Counted from the stretch's first letter, positions 25,816 through 33,821 are shown. The stretch is 64,000 bases of DNA from Nitrospirillum viridazoti (GCF_007827975.1 NZ_VITT01000005.1), one strand, 5' to 3'. Notes: generated by a model not told the origin, from the letters alone. Program-made: numbers and translations.

Positions 25816-27033
25816 TCAACCATGCAAGCCGAAGGGATTGTCCACGTCCGTCGGCGGAATGGTGAACCAGCGGGGGCCGTCTTCGGTCATGTAGACGTGG
25901 TCCTCGAAGCGCACGCCGAACTTGCCGTAGAGGCACAGCATGGGCTCCACGCTGAAGCACAGGCCGGCCTCCAGCGGCTGCTTGTTGCCGCCGACGATGT
26001 AGGCGGGCTCATGCAGGTCCAGGCCCACGCCATGGCCGGTGCGGTGGGGGCAGCCGGGCACCTGATAGCCGGGACCGTAGCCACGGGACTCCAGGAAGCT
26101 GCGGGCGGCCTGATCCACCGCTTCGCATGGAACGCCGATTCGGGCGGCGTTGAAGGCCGCCATCTGGGCGTCGCGCTCATCCTCCCACACCCGGCGGTAT
26201 TCGGGGGTGGCGTGGCCGAAGGTGTAGCAGCGGGTGATGTCGGACTTATAGCCCTCGATGGCGCAGCCGGTGTCGATCAGGACGGGGTCGCCCTCCTTCA
26301 GGAACCAGTCGCCGGGGGCGCCGTGGGGATAGGCCGTGGCCTCGCCGAACTGCACGGCGCAGAATGTGTTACCGCCGTCGGCCCCCAGCGCACGGTGGGC
26401 CTGGCCGATGAAGGCCACCACCTCCGCCGGGGTGATGCCGGGGTGCAGGATGCCGGCGGCCAGGCGGTGGACCTCCAGCGTAATGGCCTTGGCATGGGAC
26501 AGCAGCGCGATCTCATGCGCCGACTTCACCCGGCGGCAGGCCTCCGTCAGGGGGCGGGCGTCCACCAGGGTGGCCTGGGGCAGGGATGCCGCCAGGTCGA
26601 AGAACACGCCGGCATAACCCAGGGCGTCCACCGCCACCGTGGCGGAAGCGCCCGACTGCGCCCGCACCAGATCCGCCACCAGGGCGTAGGCGCTCTCATC
26701 CTCCTGCCAGGTGCGCACCTGATCACCCACGGTGATATGGCCGCGCAGCTTGGGCTCCTCGAACGCCGGGCAGACATAGACGGGGTCGCCGTCCTTCAGG
26801 ATCAGGGCCGCCGTCAGCCGCTCGCTGGGGTGCCAGTCCAGGCCGGTGAAATAGAGGAGATTGCTGGACGCCGGCAGCAGCAGGGCATCCACCTTGCGCG
26901 CCGCCATATGGGTCCGCACCGCCTCGATGCGGGCGCGGTATTCATCCGCCGTGATGGGCTGCACCGCCGCCCGCCGGGACTTCAAGGTCGACAGCACCGC
27001 CGGGGCCGACAGCCCCCCAATACCCTTGGTCAT
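25816..27033 (-). CDS. M24 family Xaa-Pro peptidase (prolidase/aminopeptidase P type)
   Basis: Metallopeptidase of the creatinase/prolidase fold, 405 aa, cutting the bond to a proline-type residue. The five metal ligands can be placed: Asp254 (LIDTG), Asp265 (SDITR), His334 (HRTGHGVG), Glu363 (SVEP) and Glu377 (RFEDHV). The N-terminal creatinase-like domain covers about 28-165. No signal peptide, so it acts in the cytoplasm on imported peptides. It lies inside the hydroxyproline block, upstream of nothing on its strand, and has no operator copy that I can find. Releasing hydroxyproline from dipeptides is an inference from context. Confidence 0.9.
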   Translation of the reverse strand: MTKGIGGLSAPAVLSTLKSRRAAVQPITADEYRARIEAVRTHMAARKVDALLLPASSNLLYFTGLDWHPSERLTAALILKDGDPVYVCPAFEEPKLRGHITVGDQVRTWQEDESAYALVADLVRAQSGASATVAVDALGYAGVFFDLAASLPQATLVDARPLTEACRRVKSAHEIALLSHAKAITLEVHRLAAGILHPGITPAEVVAFIGQAHRALGADGGNTFCAVQFGEATAYPHGAPGDWFLKEGDPVLIDTGCAIEGYKSDITRCYTFGHATPEYRRVWEDERDAQMAAFNAARIGVPCEAVDQAARSFLESRGYGPGYQVPGCPHRTGHGVGLDLHEPAYIVGGNKQPLEAGLCFSVEPMLCLYGKFGVRFEDHVYMTEDGPRWFTIPPTDVDNPFGLHG

Positions 27034-27120
27034 GGTCTCAAACCCGCTTCTCTGGGATCATAAGAATTTTAGGACGCGCCCTATTTACGAAATGCTGGGG
27101 TCCGCCGGAGCTTTTTGGGA

Positions 27121-27184
27121 AGCGTCAGCGGACTGAAAAGCGAGGACAGCCAAGCCGGCGCAGGCCGGCGCCCGGCGCCTGAGG
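27121..27184 (+). repeat. Dispersed intergenic repeat, copy 3
   Basis: AGCGTCAGCGGACTGAAAAG, CGAGGACAGCCAAG, a GC-rich variable hairpin (CCGGCG/CGCCGG type) and CGGCGCCTGAGGG. It lies between the Xaa-Pro peptidase start and the POT transporter stop. Confidence 0.8.
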
Positions 27185-27196
27185 GAACCTCGCATA

Positions 27197-28930
27197 CTAA
27201 TCATTCAGGCGGCGCAGCGGCACCACCAGCATCAGCAGCAGCACGGCCGCCGCGCAGGACCACAGGCCGGCCTTGAGGTACACCGCCTGGTACGAGGCCA
27301 ACTGCACCGCCGCTGGCAGGCTGCCGTCAACCACCGTCGCCTGCGCCACCAGCGCGCTCAGGCGCTGACCATAGGCCGTGGACAGGAACCACAGGCCCAC
27401 CAGCAGGCTGGTGATGGCCGGCGGCGACAGGCGGGTGATGGAGGACAGGCCGATGGGGGACAGGCACAGCTCCCCCACCTCCTGCAGCAGATAGAGCGAC
27501 AGCAGCCAGGCCACGCCCACGCGCAGGCCCGCCGGCGTCACCTCGATGCCGAAGGCCAGCGCCAGGAAGCCCAGGCCGACGAACAGCACGCCCAGGCCGA
27601 ATTTGGTCACCGGGCCGGGGTCGCGGTGGCGGCCGTCCAGCCAGCGCCACAGGGCCGCCAGCGGCAGGGCCAGCAGGATGACGAAGGCCTTGTCCGGGAA
27701 CTGCAGCACCGGTGCCGGCACCAGCACCGGGCCGATATGGCGGTCCGTCCACTCGGCGGCGAAGACGTTCAGGGATGCCGGCCCCTGGTAGAACAGGGTC
27801 CAGTACAGCACCGACACCAGCATGAGCAGCAGCAGCAGCGCCAGGTGGCGGCGCTGGCGCGCGTCGCAGCGGCGGGCGAACCAGAAGACGGCGGCCAGGC
27901 CGGCCACGGCGGCGATGTCCAGCACATGGCCCACCACGATCGGGTGGTCGACGATCAGCCAGGCGCCCAACGCCACCGCCAACCCGCCGGCCAGGGCCAG
28001 CAGGCCGCCCGACCCGCTGCCGGCGGCACGGGGACCGCCCTCGGCCGCGGGGAGTTCGGGCGGCAGCAGGCGGCGGCCCAGGGAGAAGGTGGCCAACGCC
28101 ACGGCCATGCCGATGCCGGCCGCGCCAAAGCCCCATTCCCACCCCAGCGCGGCACCCAGCCAGCCGCAGACGATGCTGCCCATCAGGCCGCCGGCGTTGA
28201 TGCCCAGGTAGAAGATCAGGAAGCCGCGATCGCGCGCGGCGTGACGCTGGCCGTAGAGGCGGCCGACCAGGGCGGAGATGTTGGGCTTCAGCATGCCCAC
28301 GCCGGCGGCGATGAGGGCCAGCGACAGGTAGAACAGCTTCAGCCCGCCGGCGTCCGGCGTCTTTTCCAGGCGTCCCCGCAGGGTGACGGCGCCGCCGTCG
28401 GGGCCGACATAGGTCAGGGTGCGGGCGTCCGGGTCGCCGCCCTGCACGCTGGCCAGGCTGGTGATCACCTGGGCAGTGCCGTTCACCACCACCTGGCGGG
28501 CGCCGTCCTCCCCCTCCGCCGGATAGAGGATAGGGCGCTTCAGGTCGTAGGTGGCGTCCGGTGTCACCAGCCGTTCCACCGTCTGCGCCGGCTGCCAGGC
28601 CATGAGGCCGTGGCCCAGCATCAGCAGCACGGCACCGGCCCGCACCGCGTGGCGGGCACCCACCCAGCGGTCAGCCATGAAGCCGCCGACCACCGGGCAC
28701 ATATAGACCAGGACGCCGAAGGCGCCCAGCTCGGCATAGGCCGACACCTTGTCCATGGACAGGTGCCACAGCAGGAAGAAGATCAGGATGGACTGCAGGC
28801 CGTAGTAGGAGAACCGCTCCCAGAACTCGACCGCGAACAGCAGGTAGAGGCCGGGGGGGTGGCCGCCGTGGTCTTCTTTCCCCTCCGCCGGGCCGCTTAC
28901 CGGGCTGTCCGCCCCCGCCATCACCGCCAT
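27197..28930 (-). CDS. POT/PTR-family peptide transporter with large hydrophilic insertion
   Basis: Proton-coupled oligopeptide symporter, 577 aa, longer than the usual 450-500. The helix 1 motif is canonical (VEFWERFSYYGLQSI). After the fourth hydrophobic segment there is an insertion of about 75 residues without helices (from TYDLKRPILYP to DAGGLK), probably periplasmic, before the PTR signature GINAGGLMGSIVCG. The start at 28930 is the first ATG beyond a leader with promoter-like and operator sequences; ATG 28921 is also possible. It has operator site C about 85 bases upstream and faces the GntR gene, so it is likely the importer of the hydroxyproline block. Confidence 0.87.
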   Translation of the reverse strand: MAVMAGADSPVSGPAEGKEDHGGHPPGLYLLFAVEFWERFSYYGLQSILIFFLLWHLSMDKVSAYAELGAFGVLVYMCPVVGGFMADRWVGARHAVRAGAVLLMLGHGLMAWQPAQTVERLVTPDATYDLKRPILYPAEGEDGARQVVVNGTAQVITSLASVQGGDPDARTLTYVGPDGGAVTLRGRLEKTPDAGGLKLFYLSLALIAAGVGMLKPNISALVGRLYGQRHAARDRGFLIFYLGINAGGLMGSIVCGWLGAALGWEWGFGAAGIGMAVALATFSLGRRLLPPELPAAEGGPRAAGSGSGGLLALAGGLAVALGAWLIVDHPIVVGHVLDIAAVAGLAAVFWFARRCDARQRRHLALLLLLMLVSVLYWTLFYQGPASLNVFAAEWTDRHIGPVLVPAPVLQFPDKAFVILLALPLAALWRWLDGRHRDPGPVTKFGLGVLFVGLGFLALAFGIEVTPAGLRVGVAWLLSLYLLQEVGELCLSPIGLSSITRLSPPAITSLLVGLWFLSTAYGQRLSALVAQATVVDGSLPAAVQLASYQAVYLKAGLWSCAAAVLLLMLVVPLRRLND

Positions 28931-29012
28931 GCCCTGCCCGTCCCCGTTATCGTTCAATGGATGTACCAGGGTATCATGCCGCCGGGCCGTCCTGGTGGGG
29001 CGATAGCGTATC

Positions 29013-29025
29013 GGATACGATATCC
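29013..29025. promoter_or_regulatory. Operator-like palindrome, site C (POT/GntR divergent promoter)
   Basis: GGATACGATATCC, perfect GGATA/TATCC palindrome; it also overlaps GTATCGGATAC (29008-29018). It lies between the peptide transporter (-) and the GntR regulator (+). Confidence 0.65.
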
Positions 29026-29190
29026 AAACTGTCAAGCATAGCGCCGCCGGCACCCATTCTGGCATCCGGACGGACGGCGGGGAATGCTATCGCTTGAGGC
29101 TGAACGGGAACTAGACCGGGCCATGCACCAACTGCCCATGGCGCGGCACCCCCGAACCGTCTAGCGTATTTTAGAAAATCAATTGCTTTT

Positions 29191-29209
29191 ACATCCGATA
29201 TCAGGATGT
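29191..29209. promoter_or_regulatory. Second palindrome upstream of the GntR gene
   Basis: ACATCC-GATATCA-GGATGT, perfect 6+6 arms, 58 bases before the regulator start. It shares GATATC with site C but has a different geometry. Possibly an autoregulatory site or an mRNA leader hairpin. Confidence 0.4.
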
Positions 29210-29267
29210 TCAGAGGCAAATCACAGGGCCGCCTTTTCCAATCCGCACCCCGTCAAGAAGCCACCAA

Positions 29268-29930
29268 ATGATCGCACGCGCCAAGATCGAACGGAAATCC
29301 CTGTCGGCCCAGGTGGTTGACGCCTTGCGGCAGATGATCCTGTCCGGGGAATACGCGCTGGGTGCCCAGCTGCGGCAGGATGAAATCGCACAGAAGCTGG
29401 GGGTCAGCCGCATCCCCGTACGCGAAGCGCTGCAGCAGCTGGAGGCGGAAGGCCTGGTGGCCACCATCCCCTACAAGGGCTCGGTCGTGGCCCAGCTGTC
29501 GCCCGCCCAGGTGCGGGAATATTTCGAGGTGCGGCTGCTGTTGGAAATCGACCTGCTGCGCCGCGCCATCCCGCAGCTGACCGCCAAGCAGATCAAGAAG
29601 GCGGAAGGCGTGATCAAGGAACTGCATACCGCCGAGGCCGGCCGCTGGGGCGCCCTGAATTGGCAGTTGCACGAGTCGCTGTATGAACCGGCCCAGCGCC
29701 CGGTGATGCTGGACATGGTGAAGCGCATCCACGACAGCCTGGACCGTTATGTCCGGCTGCACCTATCCATGACCCCCGCCATCCATGACCGCTCCATGGC
29801 CGAGCATGAGCAGCTGGTGGCCCTGTGCCGCGACGGCAAGGGGGATGAGGCGGTGGAGGTGTTGCGCGGCCACCTGACCCATGCGCTGGAGGAATTGGTG
29901 GTGTTCCTGGAAGGGCAGGAGGCGGCTTAG
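29268..29930 (+). CDS. GntR-family regulator with FCD ligand domain
   Basis: Transcription factor, 220 aa. The winged helix is at about 10-70 (GAQLRQDEIAQKLGVSRIPVREALQQLEAEGLV), followed by an all-helical FCD domain (about 80-215) with the metal/ligand His and Asp residues of the family (ELHTAEAGRWGALNWQLHESL, MAEHEQLVALC). FCD regulators bind short palindromes, matching the GGATA-N3-TATCC sites in front of three catabolic transcription units. It is the only regulator in the block and probably responds to hydroxyproline or an intermediate; the effector is not known. Confidence 0.9.
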   Translation: MIARAKIERKSLSAQVVDALRQMILSGEYALGAQLRQDEIAQKLGVSRIPVREALQQLEAEGLVATIPYKGSVVAQLSPAQVREYFEVRLLLEIDLLRRAIPQLTAKQIKKAEGVIKELHTAEAGRWGALNWQLHESLYEPAQRPVMLDMVKRIHDSLDRYVRLHLSMTPAIHDRSMAEHEQLVALCRDGKGDEAVEVLRGHLTHALEELVVFLEGQEAA

Positions 29931-29936
29931 GTCGCT

Positions 29937-30245
29937 TCAGACTGCTCGCTTCGCCTGAAGGTAATGCCAAAAGCGCCGCGCCAATAGAATGGGCAAGGCA
30001 CCGAACCCATTGCCTATGGCGCTGAATACGGTGATGAGGGCCAAGTCCAGCACGATGAATACAAGAGGCATCTGCCCAGCGGCGCCCCAATTGATCAAAA
30101 GCACAGCATCGGCAATCAGTGTAAGCGCCAGGGCTGAGATCAGCATCAGCCCGGCCCCGCCACAGCGGATCACAACGAAGCCGGCAGATGTGAAGAAGCC
30201 CAGGACACCGCCCAAGAAAAAGGCCTCGTAGTAGGTGAAGTCCAT
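29937..30245 (-). CDS. Small membrane protein, hypothetical
   Basis: A 102-aa protein with three hydrophobic stretches (FFLGGVLGFFTSAGFVVI, LMLISALALTLIADAVLLI, PLVFIVLDLALITVFSAIG) and a basic C-terminus. No family recognised. Its stop lies eight bases from that of the GntR gene, tail to tail. Membrane-like composition in one frame only and somewhat lower GC than neighbours; likely real. Confidence 0.6.
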   Translation of the reverse strand: MDFTYYEAFFLGGVLGFFTSAGFVVIRCGGAGLMLISALALTLIADAVLLINWGAAGQMPLVFIVLDLALITVFSAIGNGFGALPILLARRFWHYLQAKRAV

Positions 30246-30406
30246 CTAACCGCTCCCATTGCCCTCATCGCATCATGCCATATGGACCATGGGATTTTCG
30301 CTGCTTCCCAAGCAACCGCTTGCCTGCGGCGGCGCAAAGCCCCTTCGTGCCAGGGTGATCCCGCCCCTCCCGCGTATGCCGGAGGGGTGGATGCGAAAAG
30401 GCTATT

Positions 30407-30421
30407 TGCGAATCATTCTCA
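30407..30421. promoter_or_regulatory. Fur-box-like site
   Basis: TGCGAATCATTCTCA; the reverse strand TGAGAATGATTCGCA matches the 7-1-7 Fur consensus TGATAATnATTATCA at about 11 of 14 arm positions. It lies 52 bases before a small ORF, with a TATAGT -10-like hexamer at 30440-30445. Confidence 0.6.
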
Positions 30422-30472
30422 ATATCACTACTGTGCCCGTATAGTTTCCACCGAGACGGAAGGGGACCCACC

Positions 30473-30631
30473 ATGCCGATGCCGGAGATCGAGGAAGCGA
30501 CGCTGGACGAGTTGCTGGCCGAACCCATCGTGCGCCTGATGATGGAGCGTGATCGCGTGACGGAGGGGGAGATCCGGACCCTGGTCCATGAGACCTGCCC
30601 CCTCCTCTTCACCTTCCTCTTCGCGGCCTGA
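30473..30631 (+). CDS. Small acidic protein (52 aa), possibly iron-regulated
   Basis: Open frame MPMPEIEEATLDELLAEPIV... to ...CPLLFTFLFAA. It is rich in Glu and Leu, with the middle (LDELLAEPIVRLMMERD) predicted helical and a hydrophobic end. The frame shows strong third-position G/C. A purine-rich AGACGGAAGGGGA precedes the ATG. Similar short proteins occur as unannotated ORFs in related bacteria as far as I recall, but I cannot name a family. The Fur-box-like site upstream suggests expression under iron limitation. Confidence 0.6.
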   Translation: MPMPEIEEATLDELLAEPIVRLMMERDRVTEGEIRTLVHETCPLLFTFLFAA

Positions 30632-30633
30632 CC

Positions 30634-31203
30634 TTAGCCCAGCGTGATGGCGTCGCTGGTGGTCCGGCGGCCCAGGCGCGGGAAGATGGTGTTCAGCGCG
30701 AAGTCCTGCATCTCGGCATTGAAGGTGCTCATGGCATCGGTCGGGAACACCAGGGCATAGCCGTGTTCCCAGGCACCGCGCGCCGTGGATTCCACGCCAA
30801 TATTCGTGGCGATGCCCGCCAGCACGATGGTGGTGACGCCCCGGCGGCGCAGTTGCAAATCCAGATCCGTGCCGTAGAAGGCGCCCCACTGCCGCTTGGT
30901 GACGATGATGTCACCCGCCTTCACCAAATCCTCATCCAGCGTGGCCCAATTGGCCGGGAAGCCGCCGGGCGGCACGGTCATGGCCTGGTCCGTGGGCTGG
31001 CGCGGCGCGTCGCTGAAATCAGGCGCGAACGCCACGCGCACCAGCACCACCGGCGCGCCGGCCGCGCGGAAACGATCGGCCAGCACCTTGGACCGGGCCA
31101 GCACCTCGGCCCCCGTGTGCGGCGCCAGGGGCAGGTTGACGATGCCGTGCTGCAGGTCGATCAGCACCAGGGCGGTGGTCTTGGGATCCAGGTTGAAGCT
31201 CAT
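30634..31203 (-). CDS. Isochorismatase-family hydrolase lacking the catalytic Cys
   Basis: Protein of 189 aa with the cysteine-hydrolase-like Rossmann fold. Asp16 (LIDLQHG) and Lys103 (TKRQWGAFYG) of the family triad are present, but the third residue is Gly136 in IATNIGVESTAR, where nicotinamidase-type enzymes have Cys. That fits the isochorismatase-like subgroup, which does not use a thiol nucleophile. It is divergent from a TetR gene whose start overlaps two palindromes, so it is probably its target. The substrate is unknown. Confidence 0.85.
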   Translation of the reverse strand: MSFNLDPKTTALVLIDLQHGIVNLPLAPHTGAEVLARSKVLADRFRAAGAPVVLVRVAFAPDFSDAPRQPTDQAMTVPPGGFPANWATLDEDLVKAGDIIVTKRQWGAFYGTDLDLQLRRRGVTTIVLAGIATNIGVESTARGAWEHGYALVFPTDAMSTFNAEMQDFALNTIFPRLGRRTTSDAITLG

Positions 31204-31253
31204 GGCAACCTCCAGAAGCGGGGGATGGACGACGGGTGCCGGGAATGGGAATA

Positions 31254-31293
31254 TGAGGATGTCCTCATGAAAAGATTTATGAGAATGTCCTCA
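31254..31293. promoter_or_regulatory. Paired TetR operator candidates
   Basis: TGAGGA-TG-TCCTCA (31254-31267, perfect) and TGAGAA-TG-TCCTCA (31280-31293, one mismatch), spaced 26 bases centre to centre. They overlap the possible starts of the TetR gene and lie upstream of the divergent isochorismatase gene. Confidence 0.7.
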
Positions 31294-31950
31294 CAAAAGT
31301 CAACAGCCGACACCCCCGCGCCTATTGCCGCATCCCCGGAAGGCACGCCCCCCGCCGGTCCCAAGAAGCCGACCCGCGAACGGGGCCGCGCCCGCGTGGC
31401 GGCCCTGCTGGCCGCCGCCAACACCGTGTTCGCGGAAAAAGGCTATGACGCCGCCACAATGACGGAGATCGCGGCCAAGGCGGGGGCGCCCATCGGCTCG
31501 CTCTACCAGTTCTTCCCCACCAAGGCCGTGCTGGCCGACGCCCTGCTGGTGCAGTACGGAGAGGGGCTGGTGGCCCTGATGGCGGAAGTCGAGGCCCAGG
31601 CCCCTGCCCTGTCGCCGATCAGGCTGGGCGCCACCCTGATGGCCGTCCTGCCCAGCCTGAAGGTGGAGCGCCGCGCCGCCTTCGCCCTGATCGATGCCCG
31701 GCCGGACATGGTGGCGCAGCAAGGCCAACTGCGCGCCAGCCTGCGCACCGCCGTGGCCGCCGTGCTGCGCGCCAAAGCCCCCGCCCTGGCGCCGGAACGG
31801 GCGGCAACCCTAGCCGTCACCGTGCTGCAGATGATGAAGGGCGCCGCCGCGCTGGCCGATGATGCGGGCGGAATGCCGGACGCGGTGGCGGAGATGACCC
31901 GCGCCGCCGGCTTGTACTTGGCCGACGCGCTTAACGAGAATCGGAATTAA
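31267..31950 (+). CDS. TetR-family repressor
   Basis: Regulator of 227 aa. A Ser/Pro-rich leader precedes the helix-turn-helix at about 60-88 (ATMTEIAAKAGAPIGSLYQFFPTKAVLADALL). The start is ambiguous: ATG codons at 31267, 31279 and 31285 all lie within the operator pair, and the leader is not conserved-looking, so the true start may be 31285. Binding would block its own initiation region. It probably controls the divergent isochorismatase-type gene. Confidence 0.87.
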   Translation: MKRFMRMSSQKSTADTPAPIAASPEGTPPAGPKKPTRERGRARVAALLAAANTVFAEKGYDAATMTEIAAKAGAPIGSLYQFFPTKAVLADALLVQYGEGLVALMAEVEAQAPALSPIRLGATLMAVLPSLKVERRAAFALIDARPDMVAQQGQLRASLRTAVAAVLRAKAPALAPERAATLAVTVLQMMKGAAALADDAGGMPDAVAEMTRAAGLYLADALNENRN

Positions 31951-32245
31951 GCCAAGACTGCACGTATTGAAATTTTGGACTGTCCTTCAAGGCTTTGATG
32001 ACGGCTTGCTGCATAGTAAGGGAATTCTGCCGCAAAGCTATGTGCAAGCTGCCGTCTTCGTCTGCGAAGAAGGGAACGACCTCTCCTTGAATAGGGAATT
32101 CAAAGCGGAGAACCCAAATCAGGTTCCTCTCCGGACCGGCCCCCACATGCAAGGCTTGGCTAAGCGCATCCAAGACCTCGGTATAGGGAACGAAAGGAAA
32201 CAGAATATCGTCTTGGTCGATGCGAAATTGGATCGGCTGCGCCAT
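31931..32245 (-). CDS. Hypothetical protein, 104 aa
   Basis: A frame with balanced composition (MAQPIQFRIDQDDILFPFVPY...) and no signal or helix. It overlaps the TetR gene end by 20 bases, tail to tail. The local GC is clearly lower than in neighbouring genes, suggesting recent acquisition. No family recognised. Confidence 0.55.
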   Translation of the reverse strand: MAQPIQFRIDQDDILFPFVPYTEVLDALSQALHVGAGPERNLIWVLRFEFPIQGEVVPFFADEDGSLHIALRQNSLTMQQAVIKALKDSPKFQYVQSWLNSDSR

Positions 32246-32271
32246 TTTAGGCTACCCTCCCCCTAAGCCCC

Positions 32272-33642
32272 TTAAACCCAGCGCCGGCTGGCGGCGGGGT
32301 GGGCGTCCGGCAAGCGGGGGCCGCGCGACCCGGGGCCTGACAGCTTCTCCCGCAACGTGCCGGCCGCGTATTCGGTCTTGTAGGCGCCGCGCCGCTGCAA
32401 CTCCGGCACCACCAGATCGACGAAGTCGCCGAAGCATTCCGGCGTGACCGTGCGCGCCAGGATGAAGCCGTCCACGTCCGCCTCGCGCACCCAGGCCGTC
32501 AGCTCATCCGCCACCGTGGCCGGGCCGCCGACGATGGGCACCTGGCGCCCGCCCAGCGTCAACCCCTCCACCAGGCCGCGCCGGGTCAGCACCTTGTCCG
32601 GCCGGCGGGCGGCCTGGTTCTCGATGTTCGACGTCACGGCCTGGCTCTGGCCGGCGTGGATGGGCTCATCCCACCCCTTGGCGGCGAAGTCGATGCCCAG
32701 GGAAGCGGAGGCATGGGCCAAGGCGCCCTCGACACTGGCGTAGCGCTCATAGTCCGCGCGCTTGGCCTGGGCCAGGGCATCGGTCTCATCCACCACGACG
32801 GTGGCGCCGACGAACACCTTCAGGTCCGAAGGATCGCGGCCCAGGCTGCGGGCCAGGTCGCGCAGGTCGGCAACCAGGCGGGCGACGTGGGCCTTGGGCC
32901 CGCCGTTGACGAAGACGCATTCGGCGTGCGCGGCGGCGAATTTGCGCCCCCGCTCGGACGACCCCGCCTGATACAGCACGGGCGTGCGCTGGGGCGACGG
33001 CTCGCACAGGTGGGCCCCCTCCATCCGGAAGTGGGGGCCGTGGTGGCGGACGGCGCGGACCCGGGCCGGGTCGGCGTAGACGCCGCCCGCGCGGTCGCGC
33101 CGCACGGCGTCGTCGGCCCAGCTGCCCTCCCATAGGCGGTAGACCACGTCCATATATTCCTCGGCCACGGCATAGCGGTCGTCATGCGCCGCCTGACCGT
33201 CCAGGCCCAGGGCGCGGGCGGCGCTGTCGAGGTATCCCGTGACGATGTTCCAGCCGATGCGCCCGCCCGTCAGGTGGTCCAGCGTGCTCATGCGCCGGGC
33301 GAAGGTGTGGGGCGGCTCATAACTCAGGTTGGCGGTGACGCCGAAACCCAGGTGGGTGGTTGCCGCCGCCATGGCCGGGATCAGCAGCATGGGATCGCCC
33401 ACCGGCACCTGCACCGCCTCCCGCACCGCCGCGTCGGGCCCACCCTGGTAGACGTCGTAGATGCCCAGCACGTCGGCCAGGAACAGCCCGTCGAACAAGC
33501 CCCGCTCAAGCGTGCGCGCCACGTCCATCCAGTAGGCGAGATCGGTGTATTGCGTCGAACGGTCGCGCGGGTGGCGCCACAGGCCCTGATGGATGTGGCC
33601 GACGCAATTCATGTCGAAGGCGTTGAGGCGGATCTGCTTCAT
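32272..33642 (-). CDS. Flavin-dependent monooxygenase, NtaA/SnaA/DszA type (luciferase-like)
   Basis: Two-component FMNH2-dependent monooxygenase, 456 aa from the ATG at 33642 (MKQIRLNAFDMNCVGHIHQGLW is the family's usual start; the longer frame to 33732 is not). The bacterial-luciferase fold is seen in LTGGRIGWNIVTGYLDSAARALG, and QAGSSERGRKFAAAHAECVFV is the conserved flavin region. Members oxidise sulfonated, aminated or sulfur-containing organics such as nitrilotriacetate or dibenzothiophene sulfone. No flavin reductase lies beside it, so the reductant partner is elsewhere. Substrate unknown. Confidence 0.87.
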   Translation of the reverse strand: MKQIRLNAFDMNCVGHIHQGLWRHPRDRSTQYTDLAYWMDVARTLERGLFDGLFLADVLGIYDVYQGGPDAAVREAVQVPVGDPMLLIPAMAAATTHLGFGVTANLSYEPPHTFARRMSTLDHLTGGRIGWNIVTGYLDSAARALGLDGQAAHDDRYAVAEEYMDVVYRLWEGSWADDAVRRDRAGGVYADPARVRAVRHHGPHFRMEGAHLCEPSPQRTPVLYQAGSSERGRKFAAAHAECVFVNGGPKAHVARLVADLRDLARSLGRDPSDLKVFVGATVVVDETDALAQAKRADYERYASVEGALAHASASLGIDFAAKGWDEPIHAGQSQAVTSNIENQAARRPDKVLTRRGLVEGLTLGGRQVPIVGGPATVADELTAWVREADVDGFILARTVTPECFGDFVDLVVPELQRRGAYKTEYAAGTLREKLSGPGSRGPRLPDAHPAASRRWV

Positions 33643-33821
33643 GGCGGGAAGGTCCGGTTGGGCCCGGGGGCGGGAGCGGGCGCCATGATGGCAAGTTGAC
33701 CACATTGCCGCCATGAAATTGCCAAGTGACACCCGGGGGCGGATCTCCTATGACACGGGGCTGTTCATACAGCCTATCCGGGGTAATCCGCGCCCCGGTC
33801 GTTTCAGGGAACGGCTCCCCC

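Noticed and set aside
33726..33821. N-terminal extension of the lipoprotein to ATG 33726
   Set aside because: It would bury the signal peptide and lipobox about 32 residues inside; the GTG at 33822 places them correctly.
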